Source of the DNA: Fictibacillus sp. FJAT-27399
GTDB taxonomy: Bacteria; Bacillota; Bacilli; Bacillales; Fictibacillaceae
Reading direction: 5' to 3'
Assembly: GCF_001510655.1 (NCBI RefSeq)
Contig: NZ_LMVC01000003.1
Span: 318,389 to 382,388 of the forward strand
DNA: 64,000 nucleotides
In this document: positions 34,335-43,322 of the stretch, one piece after another
How positions within the stretch are numbered: the stretch's first letter is position 1
How the letters are laid out: every line of letters starts with the position of its first letter
The notes under the pieces: generated by a model
Seen by the model: the letters and a program-made list of their open reading frames with translations, nothing else
What the model was told of the DNA's origin: nothing
Database searches by the model: none
Position numbers and translations under genes: made by a program

Positions 34335-35528
34335 ATGAAGAAAAAAGCTGCTGATATTGTTTTGGTTGGATTTTTGCTGCTGTTCATCTTTGGCTTCGGA
34401 TTATGGACATGGCTGAAGGATGATCAGCACGTGTCAGCCTTGGAGAACAGGGATTTGAAAATGCGCCCAGATGCGACGGTTCAGAGGCTGCTTTCCGGGG
34501 ATTATTTTAAACAATTTGAAGCATATTTTAATGATCAATTCCCGGGCAGACAGGCCTTTATTGAAGCCAATGCATCGGTTGATAAATACATCATGCAGAA
34601 GGATGAGATACGGGATGTGTATTCTCTAAAGAATGGCTACCTGATCAATCCGGTGCATCCGAAAGATAAGACGAAGGAAGTAAACGATAAGGTCAATTCC
34701 TTCGCTCATACGCTGAAAAAGAAAAACATTGATGTGTATTTTGCATTGCCACCGAATAAATCCACCATTATGGAGAAAAAACTCCCGGATTACATCGAGG
34801 CTCACGGCAATGAACTGTCGGACAAGCTGATGGCAGGTTTCTCAAAGGATGTTCATGCGATGGATTTAAGGCCGACTATTCAGCCTCATCTTCAAGAGGA
34901 CAATATGTATTTCCACACCGACCATCACTGGAAACCGCGTGCAGCACATTATGCGTATGAAAAGGTTATTGATGAAATGAGCAAACAGCATCCTGGTGTC
35001 GGCAAGCCGATTCCGAAAAGCCAGTTTACATGGAAAGAGGCTCCTGAGACATTTTATGGATCCGACGCACGGAAAACAACGAAGTCGTATGCTTCCAAAT
35101 CGGATACGATCACGATTGCTAAGCCGAAGTTCAAAGAAAAGCCGATTTCCATCTGTTATCGAAAAACGTGCGGCCATAAATTTTATGACATGTCCAAGTT
35201 AAAGTCAGAAGGGACATATGCCAACCGTTATGAGACTTATTTCTCTGGAGATGTATCGGAGGCTGTCATCAAGAACCCCAACAAGCCAAAAGGACCTAAA
35301 GTGCTGATTCTGAAGGATTCGTATGTGAACCCGATGATTCAGTTCGTGTCCCGCAACTTTAGCGAGACACGGATCATAGATATGCGCCACTACAAACAGA
35401 AGAGCGTCTATGAATACATTGACCAGCATGATATTGATGCCGTCTTATTCGTGCACAATATCAACTCCATCAACATCACGCCAGCCTTTGTAGACTTCAA
35501 ACACCCAGGCGGCGGAGAGAACCAATAA
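34335..35528 (+). CDS. DHHW/AlgX-AlgJ-like SGNH-type O-acetylation partner
   Basis: 397 residues with one N-terminal membrane anchor (about 8-28) and an extracytoplasmic domain. The motif YFHTDHHWKPRAAHYAYE (about residues 192-210) is the name-giving DHHW signature; ILKDSYVNPMIQF near 317-330 holds the likely nucleophile Ser, and the DHHW region supplies the Asp/His. Relatives receive acetyl groups from an MBOAT protein and move them to a polysaccharide outside the membrane. It is 32 bases downstream of the MBOAT gene, with AAAGGAGAGG before ATG 34335. A short degenerate REP-like half (35559-35571) and a terminator follow. Confidence 0.87.
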   Translation: MKKKAADIVLVGFLLLFIFGFGLWTWLKDDQHVSALENRDLKMRPDATVQRLLSGDYFKQFEAYFNDQFPGRQAFIEANASVDKYIMQKDEIRDVYSLKNGYLINPVHPKDKTKEVNDKVNSFAHTLKKKNIDVYFALPPNKSTIMEKKLPDYIEAHGNELSDKLMAGFSKDVHAMDLRPTIQPHLQEDNMYFHTDHHWKPRAAHYAYEKVIDEMSKQHPGVGKPIPKSQFTWKEAPETFYGSDARKTTKSYASKSDTITIAKPKFKEKPISICYRKTCGHKFYDMSKLKSEGTYANRYETYFSGDVSEAVIKNPNKPKGPKVLILKDSYVNPMIQFVSRNFSETRIIDMRHYKQKSVYEYIDQHDIDAVLFVHNINSINITPAFVDFKHPGGGENQ

Positions 35529-35594
35529 CCGTGTTAATGGCGCGGTGCTAATTGTCGCGGTGTCAGGCACCGCTAATAGACAAATTGAGAAAAC

Positions 35595-35639
35595 CATCCA
35601 TACCGGGAGGACAGCCTCCTGGGAGTGGATGTTTTTTTT
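35595..35639 (+). terminator. Terminator of the MBOAT-DHHW unit
   Basis: CATCCA..CCGGGAGG / CCTCCTGG..TGGATG followed by eight T. Confidence 0.8.
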
Positions 35640-35754
35640 CTTTTTAAAATCGAAAAGGACGGCTGGGGCAGCAGTTTTTTTAAAAAAGGACTAATTAGGG
35701 GTTTTAAAGCTTACTCAGGGGCAACTAAAGCTGCTTTTTGGAGCTGAAATACTC

Positions 35755-35856
35755 ATTTACTGTCCAAAACACATGATTTACCCGCCAAAACAGAGAAAAT
35801 ACTGTCCAAAATAAGAAAATACAAGCCAAAATCGAAAAAATACGAGCCAAACGGAC
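35755..35856. repeat. Five tandem 20-21-bp degenerate repeats
   Basis: Units start at 35755, 35776, 35797, 35817 and 35838. Each reads roughly (A/T)(A/T)(A/T)TAC-NNN-CCAAAA-N5-GA. No gene is visible between 35640 and 35920. ACTAATTAGGG(G)TTTA just upstream (35691) recurs inverted at about 47.97 kb, so both may be relics of one intergenic repeat. Confidence 0.6.
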
Positions 35857-35919
35857 ATTATGGAAACTAACATACGGCCAGGGGCATTCACAAAAAAAAG
35901 ACATCCAGCCAGACTCGCC

Positions 35920-35953
35920 AAAAAACCCCCTCTCCGCCAAGGAGAGGGGGTTT
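35920..35953 (-). terminator. Terminator of tagO
   Basis: Minus strand AACCCCCTCTCC / GGAGAGGGGGTT with a TTGGC loop and six T. Confidence 0.92.
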
Positions 35954-35963
35954 CACTTTCTTC

Positions 35964-37007
35964 CTATTTATTAGGCCGCCTGATGGCGTTCAATACGGGT
36001 CTGTAATTTTGGCCAACCAGTCCGACTCCCTCGACAACAAGCTCAATGCCTAGGGTAAGTATGGCGATAATGAACAATGAGCCCCAAAGCGTTGATGTAG
36101 AGAAGAGGATCGCTGCAATTCCGAATACTGCGCTCATCGCATAGATGAGCAATACGGTTGTGCGGTGGGAGTATCCCAGGCGCAGCAGGCAGTGATGCAG
36201 ATGCGATTTATCTGGTGCGGACAGCGGCTGCTTTTGCAGAATCCGTCTGATGATCGCAAAGATCGTATCAGATATGGGAACACCAAGGATGATCACCGGG
36301 ACCACAAGGGAAAACAACGTAACGTTTTTAAACCCGAGGAGTGATACGACCGAGATGATAAATCCTAAGAACAATGCTCCCGTATCCCCCATGAAAATTT
36401 TAGCGGGATGAAAGTTGTAGAACAAAAATCCAAGAGTTCCAGCTAAAACGATACCTGCAATAGCCATAACAAGGACGTTGCCCATAATAAATGCCATTGC
36501 GGCAATCGTAAACAGTACTATAGAAGAAACACCTGCAGCAAGCCCGTCCAAACCGTCAATCAGGTTGATCGCGTTAGTGATTGCCAGGATCCACAGAACC
36601 GTTAGCGGAATGCTGAACCAGCCCAGCTCCAGGCGCCCATCGAAGGGGAGGTTGATGAAATGTACCTGAATGCCTCCGGAAACGACAACACACAGAGCAG
36701 CTGCGATCTGGCCAGCCAGTTTTACTTTTGGTGATAATTCGTAAATATCATCGAGTAAACCGGTTATAATAATGATAGCTGACCCCATTAGGATGGGCAT
36801 GGTATATGGGCTTTCCGGGTGTAAAATCCAGAAGCCGATTAAAAAGCTGATAAAAATAGCGAGTCCGCCTGCACGAGGCATCACTTTCGCATGTACTTTT
36901 CGGTTGTTGGGATTATCGACCGCTCCGATGAAGAAGGCGGCTTTTTTTACTAAAGGTGTTAGTATGATCGATGCTAGAAAACATACGAACAGTGTAACGT
37001 AAAGCAT
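35964..37007 (-). CDS. tagO: UDP-GlcNAc:undecaprenyl-phosphate GlcNAc-1-phosphate transferase (TagO/WecA type)
   Basis: 347 residues and about ten membrane segments. Family motifs are VDNPNNRKVHAKVMPRAGGLAIF, the Asp pair in GLLDDIYELSPKVKLAGQ, NAINLIDGLDGLAAG, NFHPAKIFMGDTGALFLGF, and the His cluster SHLHHCLLRLGYSHR. It starts undecaprenyl-linked glycan synthesis by adding GlcNAc-1-P. Next to tagA it is the obvious initiator of wall teichoic acid. A second gene of the family begins at 63303. The start is ATG 37007 behind GAGGTG; an upstream in-frame ATG at 37028 has no ribosome site. No clear promoter was found in 37008-37200. Confidence 0.93.
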   Translation of the reverse strand: MLYVTLFVCFLASIILTPLVKKAAFFIGAVDNPNNRKVHAKVMPRAGGLAIFISFLIGFWILHPESPYTMPILMGSAIIIITGLLDDIYELSPKVKLAGQIAAALCVVVSGGIQVHFINLPFDGRLELGWFSIPLTVLWILAITNAINLIDGLDGLAAGVSSIVLFTIAAMAFIMGNVLVMAIAGIVLAGTLGFLFYNFHPAKIFMGDTGALFLGFIISVVSLLGFKNVTLFSLVVPVIILGVPISDTIFAIIRRILQKQPLSAPDKSHLHHCLLRLGYSHRTTVLLIYAMSAVFGIAAILFSTSTLWGSLFIIAILTLGIELVVEGVGLVGQNYRPVLNAIRRPNK

Positions 37008-37202
37008 ATGACACCTCATCAATTTCAAGATATGTTTCTGTATACTCTCATAAGGGTCGAAAAGAATTGTCTATTCTTGTAGGTTGCAACAGAAACAACA
37101 TGGTTATTGTCAAAATTTTTATTTTTGTCTATCGAATTATATCATAGAAATTCCAATCTAATGTATAAAAATATAAATATTTGGAAATACTGCACAGTCC
37201 AA

Positions 37203-37250
37203 TAAAAAATCCCCGGCAGGAGAAGCAAGAATGCTTTCCTTTCCAGGGAT
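37203..37250 (-). terminator. Terminator of tagA
   Basis: Minus strand ATCCCTGG / CCGGGGAT around a long loop, then six T. Confidence 0.7.
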
Positions 37251-37264
37251 GGTTTGATGAAATT

Positions 37265-38014
37265 TTATCGGACTGGAACTTTCGTCATCTGCTGCATTTT
37301 GAGTTGAAGAACTTTAAAAGCAAATTGCGGAAGAGCGATCTGCCGTTTCCAGCGGGATGGCTGCTTCACTAGGCGGTAGAACCACTCCAGGTTCATCTTC
37401 TGCCAAACTTCTGGTGCACGCTGCACTTCTCCGGCAAGAACATCAAATGTGCCGCCGACTCCCATGAAGATACCGTGTTCGAAGCGGGAAAGATGCTGGC
37501 TGATCCAGGCTTCCTGGCGGCCGGCACCTAGAGCAACCAGGACGATGTCCGGTTTAATGTGCTCGATCGTGCTCGGGATTTTATCATCGTTCAGATCAAA
37601 GAATCCATGATGGTAACCGGCGATGGTCACGTTTGGATATTCCGCTTCAATCGCTTCTGCAGCTTTTTCAATCACCTTATCCTGACCGCCAAGCAGATAA
37701 ACACTGTAGTTTTTCTCATTCGCAAGGCTTAGCAGGCGAAGGGTCAGATCAAAACCAGTCACGCGTTCAGGGAGCGGAAGTCCGAGAAGTCCTGCTGATT
37801 TAATGATGCCGATTCCATCTGCTGTCACGTAGTCCGCGTTTTTGATGACACTCATAAAATCTTCTTCTTTACGCGCCTTCATCACGACTTCAGGGTTCGC
37901 CGTTACGACGAATGCCTTCTTACGGTCCTCAAGGTGAGATTGAAGTGTATTTATAAAGTTGTTAATCGTTGTATTTAGAAAGTCTATTCCTAATATGTTC
38001 ACTGTATTGTTCAT
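37265..38014 (-). CDS. tagA: N-acetylmannosaminyltransferase TagA (WecG/TagA/CpsF family)
   Basis: 249 residues. Motifs are FVVTANPEVVMKARKEEDF (with the catalytic-region Asp further on), NADYVTADGIGIIKSAGLLG, ERVTGFDL, YLLGGQDKVIEKAAEAI, KPDIVLVALGAGRQEAWI and MGVGGTFDVLAGEVQRAPEVWQKMNLEWFYRL. It adds ManNAc from UDP-ManNAc to lipid-linked GlcNAc-1-P, giving the teichoic acid linkage disaccharide. The start is ATG 38014 behind GTGGGGA. It is divergent from tagD, as in B. subtilis, with PhoP-box-like arrays in the 552-base gap. Confidence 0.95.
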   Translation of the reverse strand: MNNTVNILGIDFLNTTINNFINTLQSHLEDRKKAFVVTANPEVVMKARKEEDFMSVIKNADYVTADGIGIIKSAGLLGLPLPERVTGFDLTLRLLSLANEKNYSVYLLGGQDKVIEKAAEAIEAEYPNVTIAGYHHGFFDLNDDKIPSTIEHIKPDIVLVALGAGRQEAWISQHLSRFEHGIFMGVGGTFDVLAGEVQRAPEVWQKMNLEWFYRLVKQPSRWKRQIALPQFAFKVLQLKMQQMTKVPVR

Positions 38015-38262
38015 AGTTAATTCCCCACTTTTAGTGATTAAATCATGCACAGCCTCTGCAAAAGGACTAGGTTTGTCCGACGTCCTGTCTGCAGCTAAAT
38101 GCCTAGAGCATTCAACAGCTGTTTAATATGTGAGTTGCATTTATTCCGAATGAATCGAGTGAGCAAGAAATAAATGTCATTGTTTATTAAGACCTTGTAA
38201 AAAGACCTTAAAGATTATATTATAAGTATTGACGTTCCAAAGGGGAACATCTTTTAAAACCT

Positions 38263-38314
38263 AGTATACCATGAAACTTCTAAGTTTGTAAAAAGTATAT
38301 TAAGATTTCGTTAA
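38263..38314 (-). promoter_or_regulatory. PhoP-box-like array and promoter of tagA
   Basis: On the minus strand TTAACG (38314), TTAATA (38303) and TTTACA (38292) are exactly 11 bp apart. The last hexamer can be a -35, followed by an 18-base spacer and TATACT at 38268-38263. This would give a leader of about 245 bases. Confidence 0.55.
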
Positions 38315-38414
38315 CGTAAGGCTGAAATGAGCTTATTGTCGGCCGCGCAGTGCTTTAACGCTATTATATAAAGAAGCTTTTAATTTGTATTCCCTTTATA
38401 TTATTCATAAAACA

Positions 38415-38514
38415 TTTACAATAAGTTAATAAAACGTCAAATCCATGCGAAGAGATTAATAGCGAGAGAGACAAGCATCGATATAATTTACAAAATATTT
38501 ACCTGTTATTAATT
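38415..38514 (+). promoter_or_regulatory. PhoP-box-like arrays before tagD
   Basis: TTTACA (38415) and TTAATA (38426), then TTTACA (38487), TTTACC (38498) and TTAATT (38509), each pair 11 bp apart. A TATAAT at 38482-38487 touches the second array. The remaining gap 38015-38566 contains no gene. Confidence 0.55.
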
Positions 38515-38566
38515 TATTGGAAGAAGGGTAAATACAACTAGATCAATTTAAGGAGAGGATTGTAAG

Positions 38567-38965
38567 ATGAAAAAGGTGTTAACATACGGTACATTTGACC
38601 TGCTTCATTGGGGGCATATCAACTTATTGAGAAGAGCAAAAGATCTTGGTGACCATCTGACTGTTGGTTTATCAGCAGATGAGTTCAATGCGATCAAAAA
38701 TAAAAAATCATACCATAGCTTTGAGAATCGTAAAATGATTTTGGAGTCCATCCGTTATGTGGATGAAGTCATTGCGGAAAAGACTTGGGACCAAAAAATC
38801 TCTGATGTCGTAGATAACAACATCGATATTTTTGTAATGGGTGACGATTGGGAAGGGAAATTTGACTTCTTGAAAGAGTATTGTGAAGTGGTTTATTTGC
38901 CGCGTACGATCGGAATCTCGACTTCTCAGATCAAAAAAGATCTACTTACTGTTAAAAATGGTTAA
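38567..38965 (+). CDS. tagD: Glycerol-3-phosphate cytidylyltransferase
   Basis: 132 residues, full length for the family. The nucleotidyltransferase motifs are TYGTFDLLHWGHINLL (HxGH at about 14-17) and RTIGISTSQIK (RTxGxST at about 113-119). It makes CDP-glycerol from glycerol-3-phosphate and CTP, the donor for TagB, TagF and the other glycerophosphotransferases in this window. The ribosome site is AAGGAGAGG. Its end overlaps tagB by eight bases. Confidence 0.97.
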   Translation: MKKVLTYGTFDLLHWGHINLLRRAKDLGDHLTVGLSADEFNAIKNKKSYHSFENRKMILESIRYVDEVIAEKTWDQKISDVVDNNIDIFVMGDDWEGKFDFLKEYCEVVYLPRTIGISTSQIKKDLLTVKNG

Positions 38966-40157
38966 AGAAATAGCTATCTGGCTGTATCTGTTTTACTTCA
39001 AGCTTCAGTTTACATTTTGTAAACTGTTTCCTGTGCGGAAGAATAAGGTAACCTTTGTTGTCTCTTTTGGGGATAACTCCGTGTTTCTTTATGAAGAATT
39101 GAAGAAGCTGCAGCCGGATAGCCATATTGTTTTTTTGGCGGCGAAAAAAGCGATTCCTAAATTGCAGCCCTACCAAAACAGTGCAAAACTTATCACCTTT
39201 GAAAATTCGATAATGAGCATGGCCAGGTCGGCGTATCACCTGGCAACTTCCAGAGTGGTCCTGGTAGATAATTATTTTGGTTTCCTGTCAGTCACCAATT
39301 TTAAGAAAGAAACAGAATGCATACAGCTTTGGCATGCCGCGGGCGCTATTAAAACGTTTGGACTGAAGGATGAATCCATTTCCTTTAGAAGCCGGCGTGC
39401 GCATAAGCGGTTTTTACATGTTTACAAAAACTTTCACAAAGTCGTTGTTGGATCGGACGCGATGGCTGATATATTTAAAGAAGCTTTTCAACTTTCATCC
39501 GCCAATTTTTTACGGACCGGTGTACCAAGAACCGATCTTTTTTTTAGTGGAAATCGGACGAAAGCTGTTAAAGAAAAACTATATCGGGAAAATACTGTTC
39601 TGAAAGACAAAAAAGTGATTTTGTACGCACCGACCTATCGGGATGACCAGTTGGATGAGTTTGAACTGCAGCTTGATCTTGATATGCTGCAGCGTGAACT
39701 TGGAGCAGAATATGTGCTTCTGATCCGCAGCCATCCAGTACTTAAGAATAAAATAAATGTTGAAGAGCAGTATCCCGGCTTTGCATTTGATTATTCCACC
39801 GGTTCTGATATTAATGAAATTTTATTGATTACCGATATTTTAATTAGTGATTATTCTTCCATTCCTTATGAATTTTCATTATTAAACAGACCGATGATTT
39901 TTTACCCGTACGATCTAAAAGAGTATAGTAAAACAAGGGGGCTTTGGGACAGCTATGAAAAACTCGTCCCGGGGCCGATCGTGTTTGACAGCCTCGAAAT
40001 GGTAAAGGTAATTAAAGAAAAGGGTTATGACATGAATAAGGTTCAGCAATTTTCGGCCATGTGGAACCAATATCACTTCGGGCACTCGAGCCGGTTATTG
40101 GCTGAATATATTCTTGAAACAGAAAGAGAGAGAAACGTAAATGCAAGCGGAAGCTAA
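38958..40157 (+). CDS. tagB: Teichoic acid primase TagB (CDP-glycerol glycerophosphotransferase)
   Basis: 399 residues. After an amphipathic/hydrophobic N-terminus (IAIWLYLFYFKLQFTFCKLF) comes the Glyphos_transf domain with LWHAAGAIKTFGLKD (His about 126), GSDAMADIF, TGVPRTDLFF, LYAPTYRDDQLDE, LLIRSHPVL (His about 259) and ILISDYSSIPYEFSLL. TagB adds the first glycerol phosphate to the ManNAc-GlcNAc linkage unit. The HAAG form rather than HGTP, and the size, agree with TagB rather than TagF. ATG 38958 lies inside the tagD end; the tail overlaps tagF by 17 bases. Confidence 0.9.
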   Translation: MVKEIAIWLYLFYFKLQFTFCKLFPVRKNKVTFVVSFGDNSVFLYEELKKLQPDSHIVFLAAKKAIPKLQPYQNSAKLITFENSIMSMARSAYHLATSRVVLVDNYFGFLSVTNFKKETECIQLWHAAGAIKTFGLKDESISFRSRRAHKRFLHVYKNFHKVVVGSDAMADIFKEAFQLSSANFLRTGVPRTDLFFSGNRTKAVKEKLYRENTVLKDKKVILYAPTYRDDQLDEFELQLDLDMLQRELGAEYVLLIRSHPVLKNKINVEEQYPGFAFDYSTGSDINEILLITDILISDYSSIPYEFSLLNRPMIFYPYDLKEYSKTRGLWDSYEKLVPGPIVFDSLEMVKVIKEKGYDMNKVQQFSAMWNQYHFGHSSRLLAEYILETERERNVNASGS

Positions 40158-42459
40158 CTTACAGATCCAAGAAGGTTTTGCACCCACCAAAAGAAGAAAA
40201 TGTATTCTTCATAATATTGAATTCAAACAAGATATTGCTATCGTAAAATATCTTTTGAAATACAATCCAGTCTTTCAGGAGCCTTTAGCCGGGCACCTTC
40301 TATTTGTTGAGCGTATGTCAGGCCGTGAATGGCAGATTCCTTTTATGGTGTTAGAGGCAAATGAACAATATTATGTCCTTGAATCCAGGCTGGATCAGGC
40401 TGAAATGGTAAAAGGGCTTGTTTGGGACGTTTACCTCATCATTCATGCGGAACAAGCAGTGTCTCCTGACGAACAGGAACAGCCAGGAGACGTTAATGCA
40501 GATGATGACGCAGACGAAGGGGAAGCTGCTGAAGAAGAAACAGCAACGGATGCTGACAGTGACAGCGTAAACGAAAATGACAGTGAAGATGATCCCGAAC
40601 CGGAAGAAACCATTGAAGAGTTTGGAGTTATCGAAAAGAAATACCGTATGAGGACGAAGCATTCATTCCTTGAACTTGGTTCTATAGTCGATCCTGAAAC
40701 GAAGCAGGCGATTACACCTTATACGACGAACAAAGGAAACCTTTCCTTTAAAGTTCATAACCGCGGTCCAGTTGTTAAAGTGGAAAATGCGGAGCTTGAT
40801 AAAAGAGGAAACGTGACGCTGGAAGGGTTCTATTTTTCTCCTTTTCCATACGAAAATGAAGAACTGGAAAAAACGTTAGTCATCGGAGGCCCTGAAGGCT
40901 TTGAAGAACGTGTGATTCCGTTCGAGAACGTTGTACGGGAAGATCTTAATCCTTACTATCAGGTGCAGCAGCCATATAAAGCAAAAGGCTTTAAGGTGCA
41001 CCTCCATGTAAAGGATCTGTGCAATACAGATGAGACTTCATTGACATTCCGCCTCTATTTCAAGTGGGAGGATGAGGACACTGCGGGGCCGGATCAAGGA
41101 GATTTGGCAATTCCGCTTCAGCTGATTTCTTTTAAAAGAAGGATCAACAAGTATATTATTCTCAATACGGACAGCGGAAAGAAGAAGGTCTCACTCATTG
41201 CACGGAAGAAAACGAGATCGATGCTCATTAAGGTGGTTCAATACAGCTTTGTGCAAGAGCTGAAAAAGAAAGTTCGCCGCACAATAACAAAGGCAAAACA
41301 GCACAAAAAGACGAAAAAAGCTTATATGGTTGCCTTTAAGATGGCTGGCTATCTGCCTGTTAAGAAGAACCTGGTCATGTTTGAAAGTTTTCTCGGCAAG
41401 CAGTACAGCTGTAATCCGCGTGCGATCTACGAATATTTAAAAGAGAACCGTCCTGAACTTGAGCTTGTCTGGAGTGTTGATGGAAGAAGTATCAGCAAGT
41501 TTGAGAATGCCGGCATCCCTTATGCCAAACGCTTCTCAATAAAATGGCTCTTTAAGATGGCACGCGCCCGCTATTGGGTGACCAACAGCAGGATGCCGCT
41601 ATGGATTCCAAAAGCCAAACATACGGTTTATTTCCAAACGTGGCATGGAACACCGCTTAAGCGTCTGGCCGCTGATATGGATGAAGTTCATATGCCTGGA
41701 ACGAACACAAAGAAATATAAAGCGAACTTCCATAAAGAATCAAGCAAATGGGACTATCTTCTATCACCTAACGCTTATTCGACCGAGATTTTCCGTCGCG
41801 CGTTTAATTTCAATAAAGAAGTAGTGGAAGTCGGCTATCCGCGGAACGATGTACTCTACACGAAGAACAATCCTGCGGCCATCAAGGAACTTAGAGAAAA
41901 ACTTGAGCTTCCTCAAGATAAAAAGATTATCCTTTATGCGCCAACATGGCGTGATGACCAGTTCTACGGCAAAGGACGATATAAGTTTGATCTTGAGCTG
42001 GACCTTCTGCAATTGAAGGAAAAATTTGGGGAAGATTATGTTATAGTGTTAAGGATGCATTATCTTGTGGCGGAGAACTTTGATCTGTCGCCATACGAAG
42101 GTTTCGCTTATGATTTCTCTTACCATGGGGACATCAATGAGCTTTATCTCGTATCTGACGTCATGATTACCGACTATTCTTCTGTGTTCTTCGATTATGC
42201 GAACCTGAAGCGGCCGATGATTTTCTTTGTTTATGATATCGAATCGTACCGCGATAAGCTGAGGGGCTTCTATTTTGACTTTGAACAGCTTGCTCCGGGT
42301 CCGCTCGTGAAGACAACAAATGATGTCATTGCAGCAATAGAGAAATTTGAGTCAGACGGATTTACGATTCATTCAGAGATCTTTGATGACTTTTATGAAC
42401 GATTTTGCTACCTGGAAAATGGACAATCTTCTCACAAAGCCGTTCAAAAAGTATTCTAA
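40141..42459 (+). CDS. tagF: Teichoic acid polymerase TagF
   Basis: 772 residues. The N-terminal part (1-390) matches the beta-rich membrane-associating half of TagF, followed by a basic helical stretch. The catalytic GT-B half has FESFLGKQYSCNPRAIYEYL, FQTWHGTPLKRLA (His about 502), LLSPNAYSTEIFRRAF, YAPTWRDDQFYG, LRMHYLV (His about 640) and VMITDYSSVFFDYANL. It extends the poly(glycerol phosphate) chain from CDP-glycerol. Residues about 110-160 form an acidic low-complexity insert, about half Asp and Glu, which I do not recall from other TagF proteins. It overlaps tagB by 17 bases. Confidence 0.93.
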   Translation: MQAEANLQIQEGFAPTKRRKCILHNIEFKQDIAIVKYLLKYNPVFQEPLAGHLLFVERMSGREWQIPFMVLEANEQYYVLESRLDQAEMVKGLVWDVYLIIHAEQAVSPDEQEQPGDVNADDDADEGEAAEEETATDADSDSVNENDSEDDPEPEETIEEFGVIEKKYRMRTKHSFLELGSIVDPETKQAITPYTTNKGNLSFKVHNRGPVVKVENAELDKRGNVTLEGFYFSPFPYENEELEKTLVIGGPEGFEERVIPFENVVREDLNPYYQVQQPYKAKGFKVHLHVKDLCNTDETSLTFRLYFKWEDEDTAGPDQGDLAIPLQLISFKRRINKYIILNTDSGKKKVSLIARKKTRSMLIKVVQYSFVQELKKKVRRTITKAKQHKKTKKAYMVAFKMAGYLPVKKNLVMFESFLGKQYSCNPRAIYEYLKENRPELELVWSVDGRSISKFENAGIPYAKRFSIKWLFKMARARYWVTNSRMPLWIPKAKHTVYFQTWHGTPLKRLAADMDEVHMPGTNTKKYKANFHKESSKWDYLLSPNAYSTEIFRRAFNFNKEVVEVGYPRNDVLYTKNNPAAIKELREKLELPQDKKIILYAPTWRDDQFYGKGRYKFDLELDLLQLKEKFGEDYVIVLRMHYLVAENFDLSPYEGFAYDFSYHGDINELYLVSDVMITDYSSVFFDYANLKRPMIFFVYDIESYRDKLRGFYFDFEQLAPGPLVKTTNDVIAAIEKFESDGFTIHSEIFDDFYERFCYLENGQSSHKAVQKVF

Positions 42460-42488
42460 ACCAATCTCTTTGGGAGAGGATTACGAAA

Positions 42489-43307
42489 ATGATTTCAGCT
42501 TTTAAAGTACTAACAGAACAACTTAACAGCTTTTACCTGATGATGCGTTTGTCCATGTATGAGCTTAAAATTAAAAACAACAATAACTATTTGGGGATGC
42601 TTTGGGAGATCCTGAATCCTGCCATACAGATCAGTGTGTATTGGATCGTCTTTGGGATGGGAATGCGAAGCAACCGTTCGGTCGATGGTGTGCCTTTCCT
42701 ACAATGGCTTGTTGCAGGGATTGTCATCTGGTTTTTTATCAGCCCGGCCATCCTGCAAGGGTCAAAATCGATTTATACACGAATTAAAATTATCGCGAAG
42801 ATGAACTTTCCATTAAGTGTTATTCCAAGCTATGTTATATTTTCGATTCTATATCCTAATGCTATATTATTGGGAATCATAGCAGTTATCTTTCAATTTA
42901 CTGAAAAAGGAAAGATCTCATTATATTATTTGCAGCTTCCTTATTACATGCTAGCTGCGGTAGCACTCGTTTTTTCACTGTCATTGATCACCTCGACACT
43001 GTCAACGATCGTACGCGATGTACAGATGTTTGTGCAATCCATCATGCGGATGCTGTTTTATGTGACTCCAATTCTTTGGGATCCATTTAACAATCCAAAA
43101 TTGCCGCATTTTCTAAAATTGATTGTAGAAGCCAATCCTTTTACTTATATTGTAGAAGGGTACCGGGATGCCCTCTTAAGCAAAGGCTGGTTTTTCGGTG
43201 ATAAACTCGAATACACGCTGTATTTCTGGGGACTGGTGCTGGTTCTGTTCCTTATTGGTTCCACGCTGCATGTGAAATTAAGAAACCGATTCGTGGATTA
43301 CTTATGA
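42489..43307 (+). CDS. tagG: Teichoic acid ABC transporter, membrane subunit
   Basis: 272 residues with six membrane segments; ABC-2 family. The N-terminal motif ELKIKNNNNYLGMLWEILNPAIQISVYWIVFG and the C-terminal PFTYIVEGYRDALLSKGWFFG are typical of TagG/Wzm permeases. With TagH it moves completed lipid-linked teichoic acid across the membrane. The start is ATG 42489 behind GGGAGAGGA; longer frames run back into tagF. Confidence 0.94.
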   Translation: MISAFKVLTEQLNSFYLMMRLSMYELKIKNNNNYLGMLWEILNPAIQISVYWIVFGMGMRSNRSVDGVPFLQWLVAGIVIWFFISPAILQGSKSIYTRIKIIAKMNFPLSVIPSYVIFSILYPNAILLGIIAVIFQFTEKGKISLYYLQLPYYMLAAVALVFSLSLITSTLSTIVRDVQMFVQSIMRMLFYVTPILWDPFNNPKLPHFLKLIVEANPFTYIVEGYRDALLSKGWFFGDKLEYTLYFWGLVLVLFLIGSTLHVKLRNRFVDYL

Positions 43308-43322
43308 TGCGGAGAGATGGAC

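Noticed and set aside
38229-38251. GTTCC-AAAGG-GGAAC inverted repeat in the tagA/tagD gap as an operator
   Set aside because: Short, single copy, matches no binding site I can name; kept out of the feature list.
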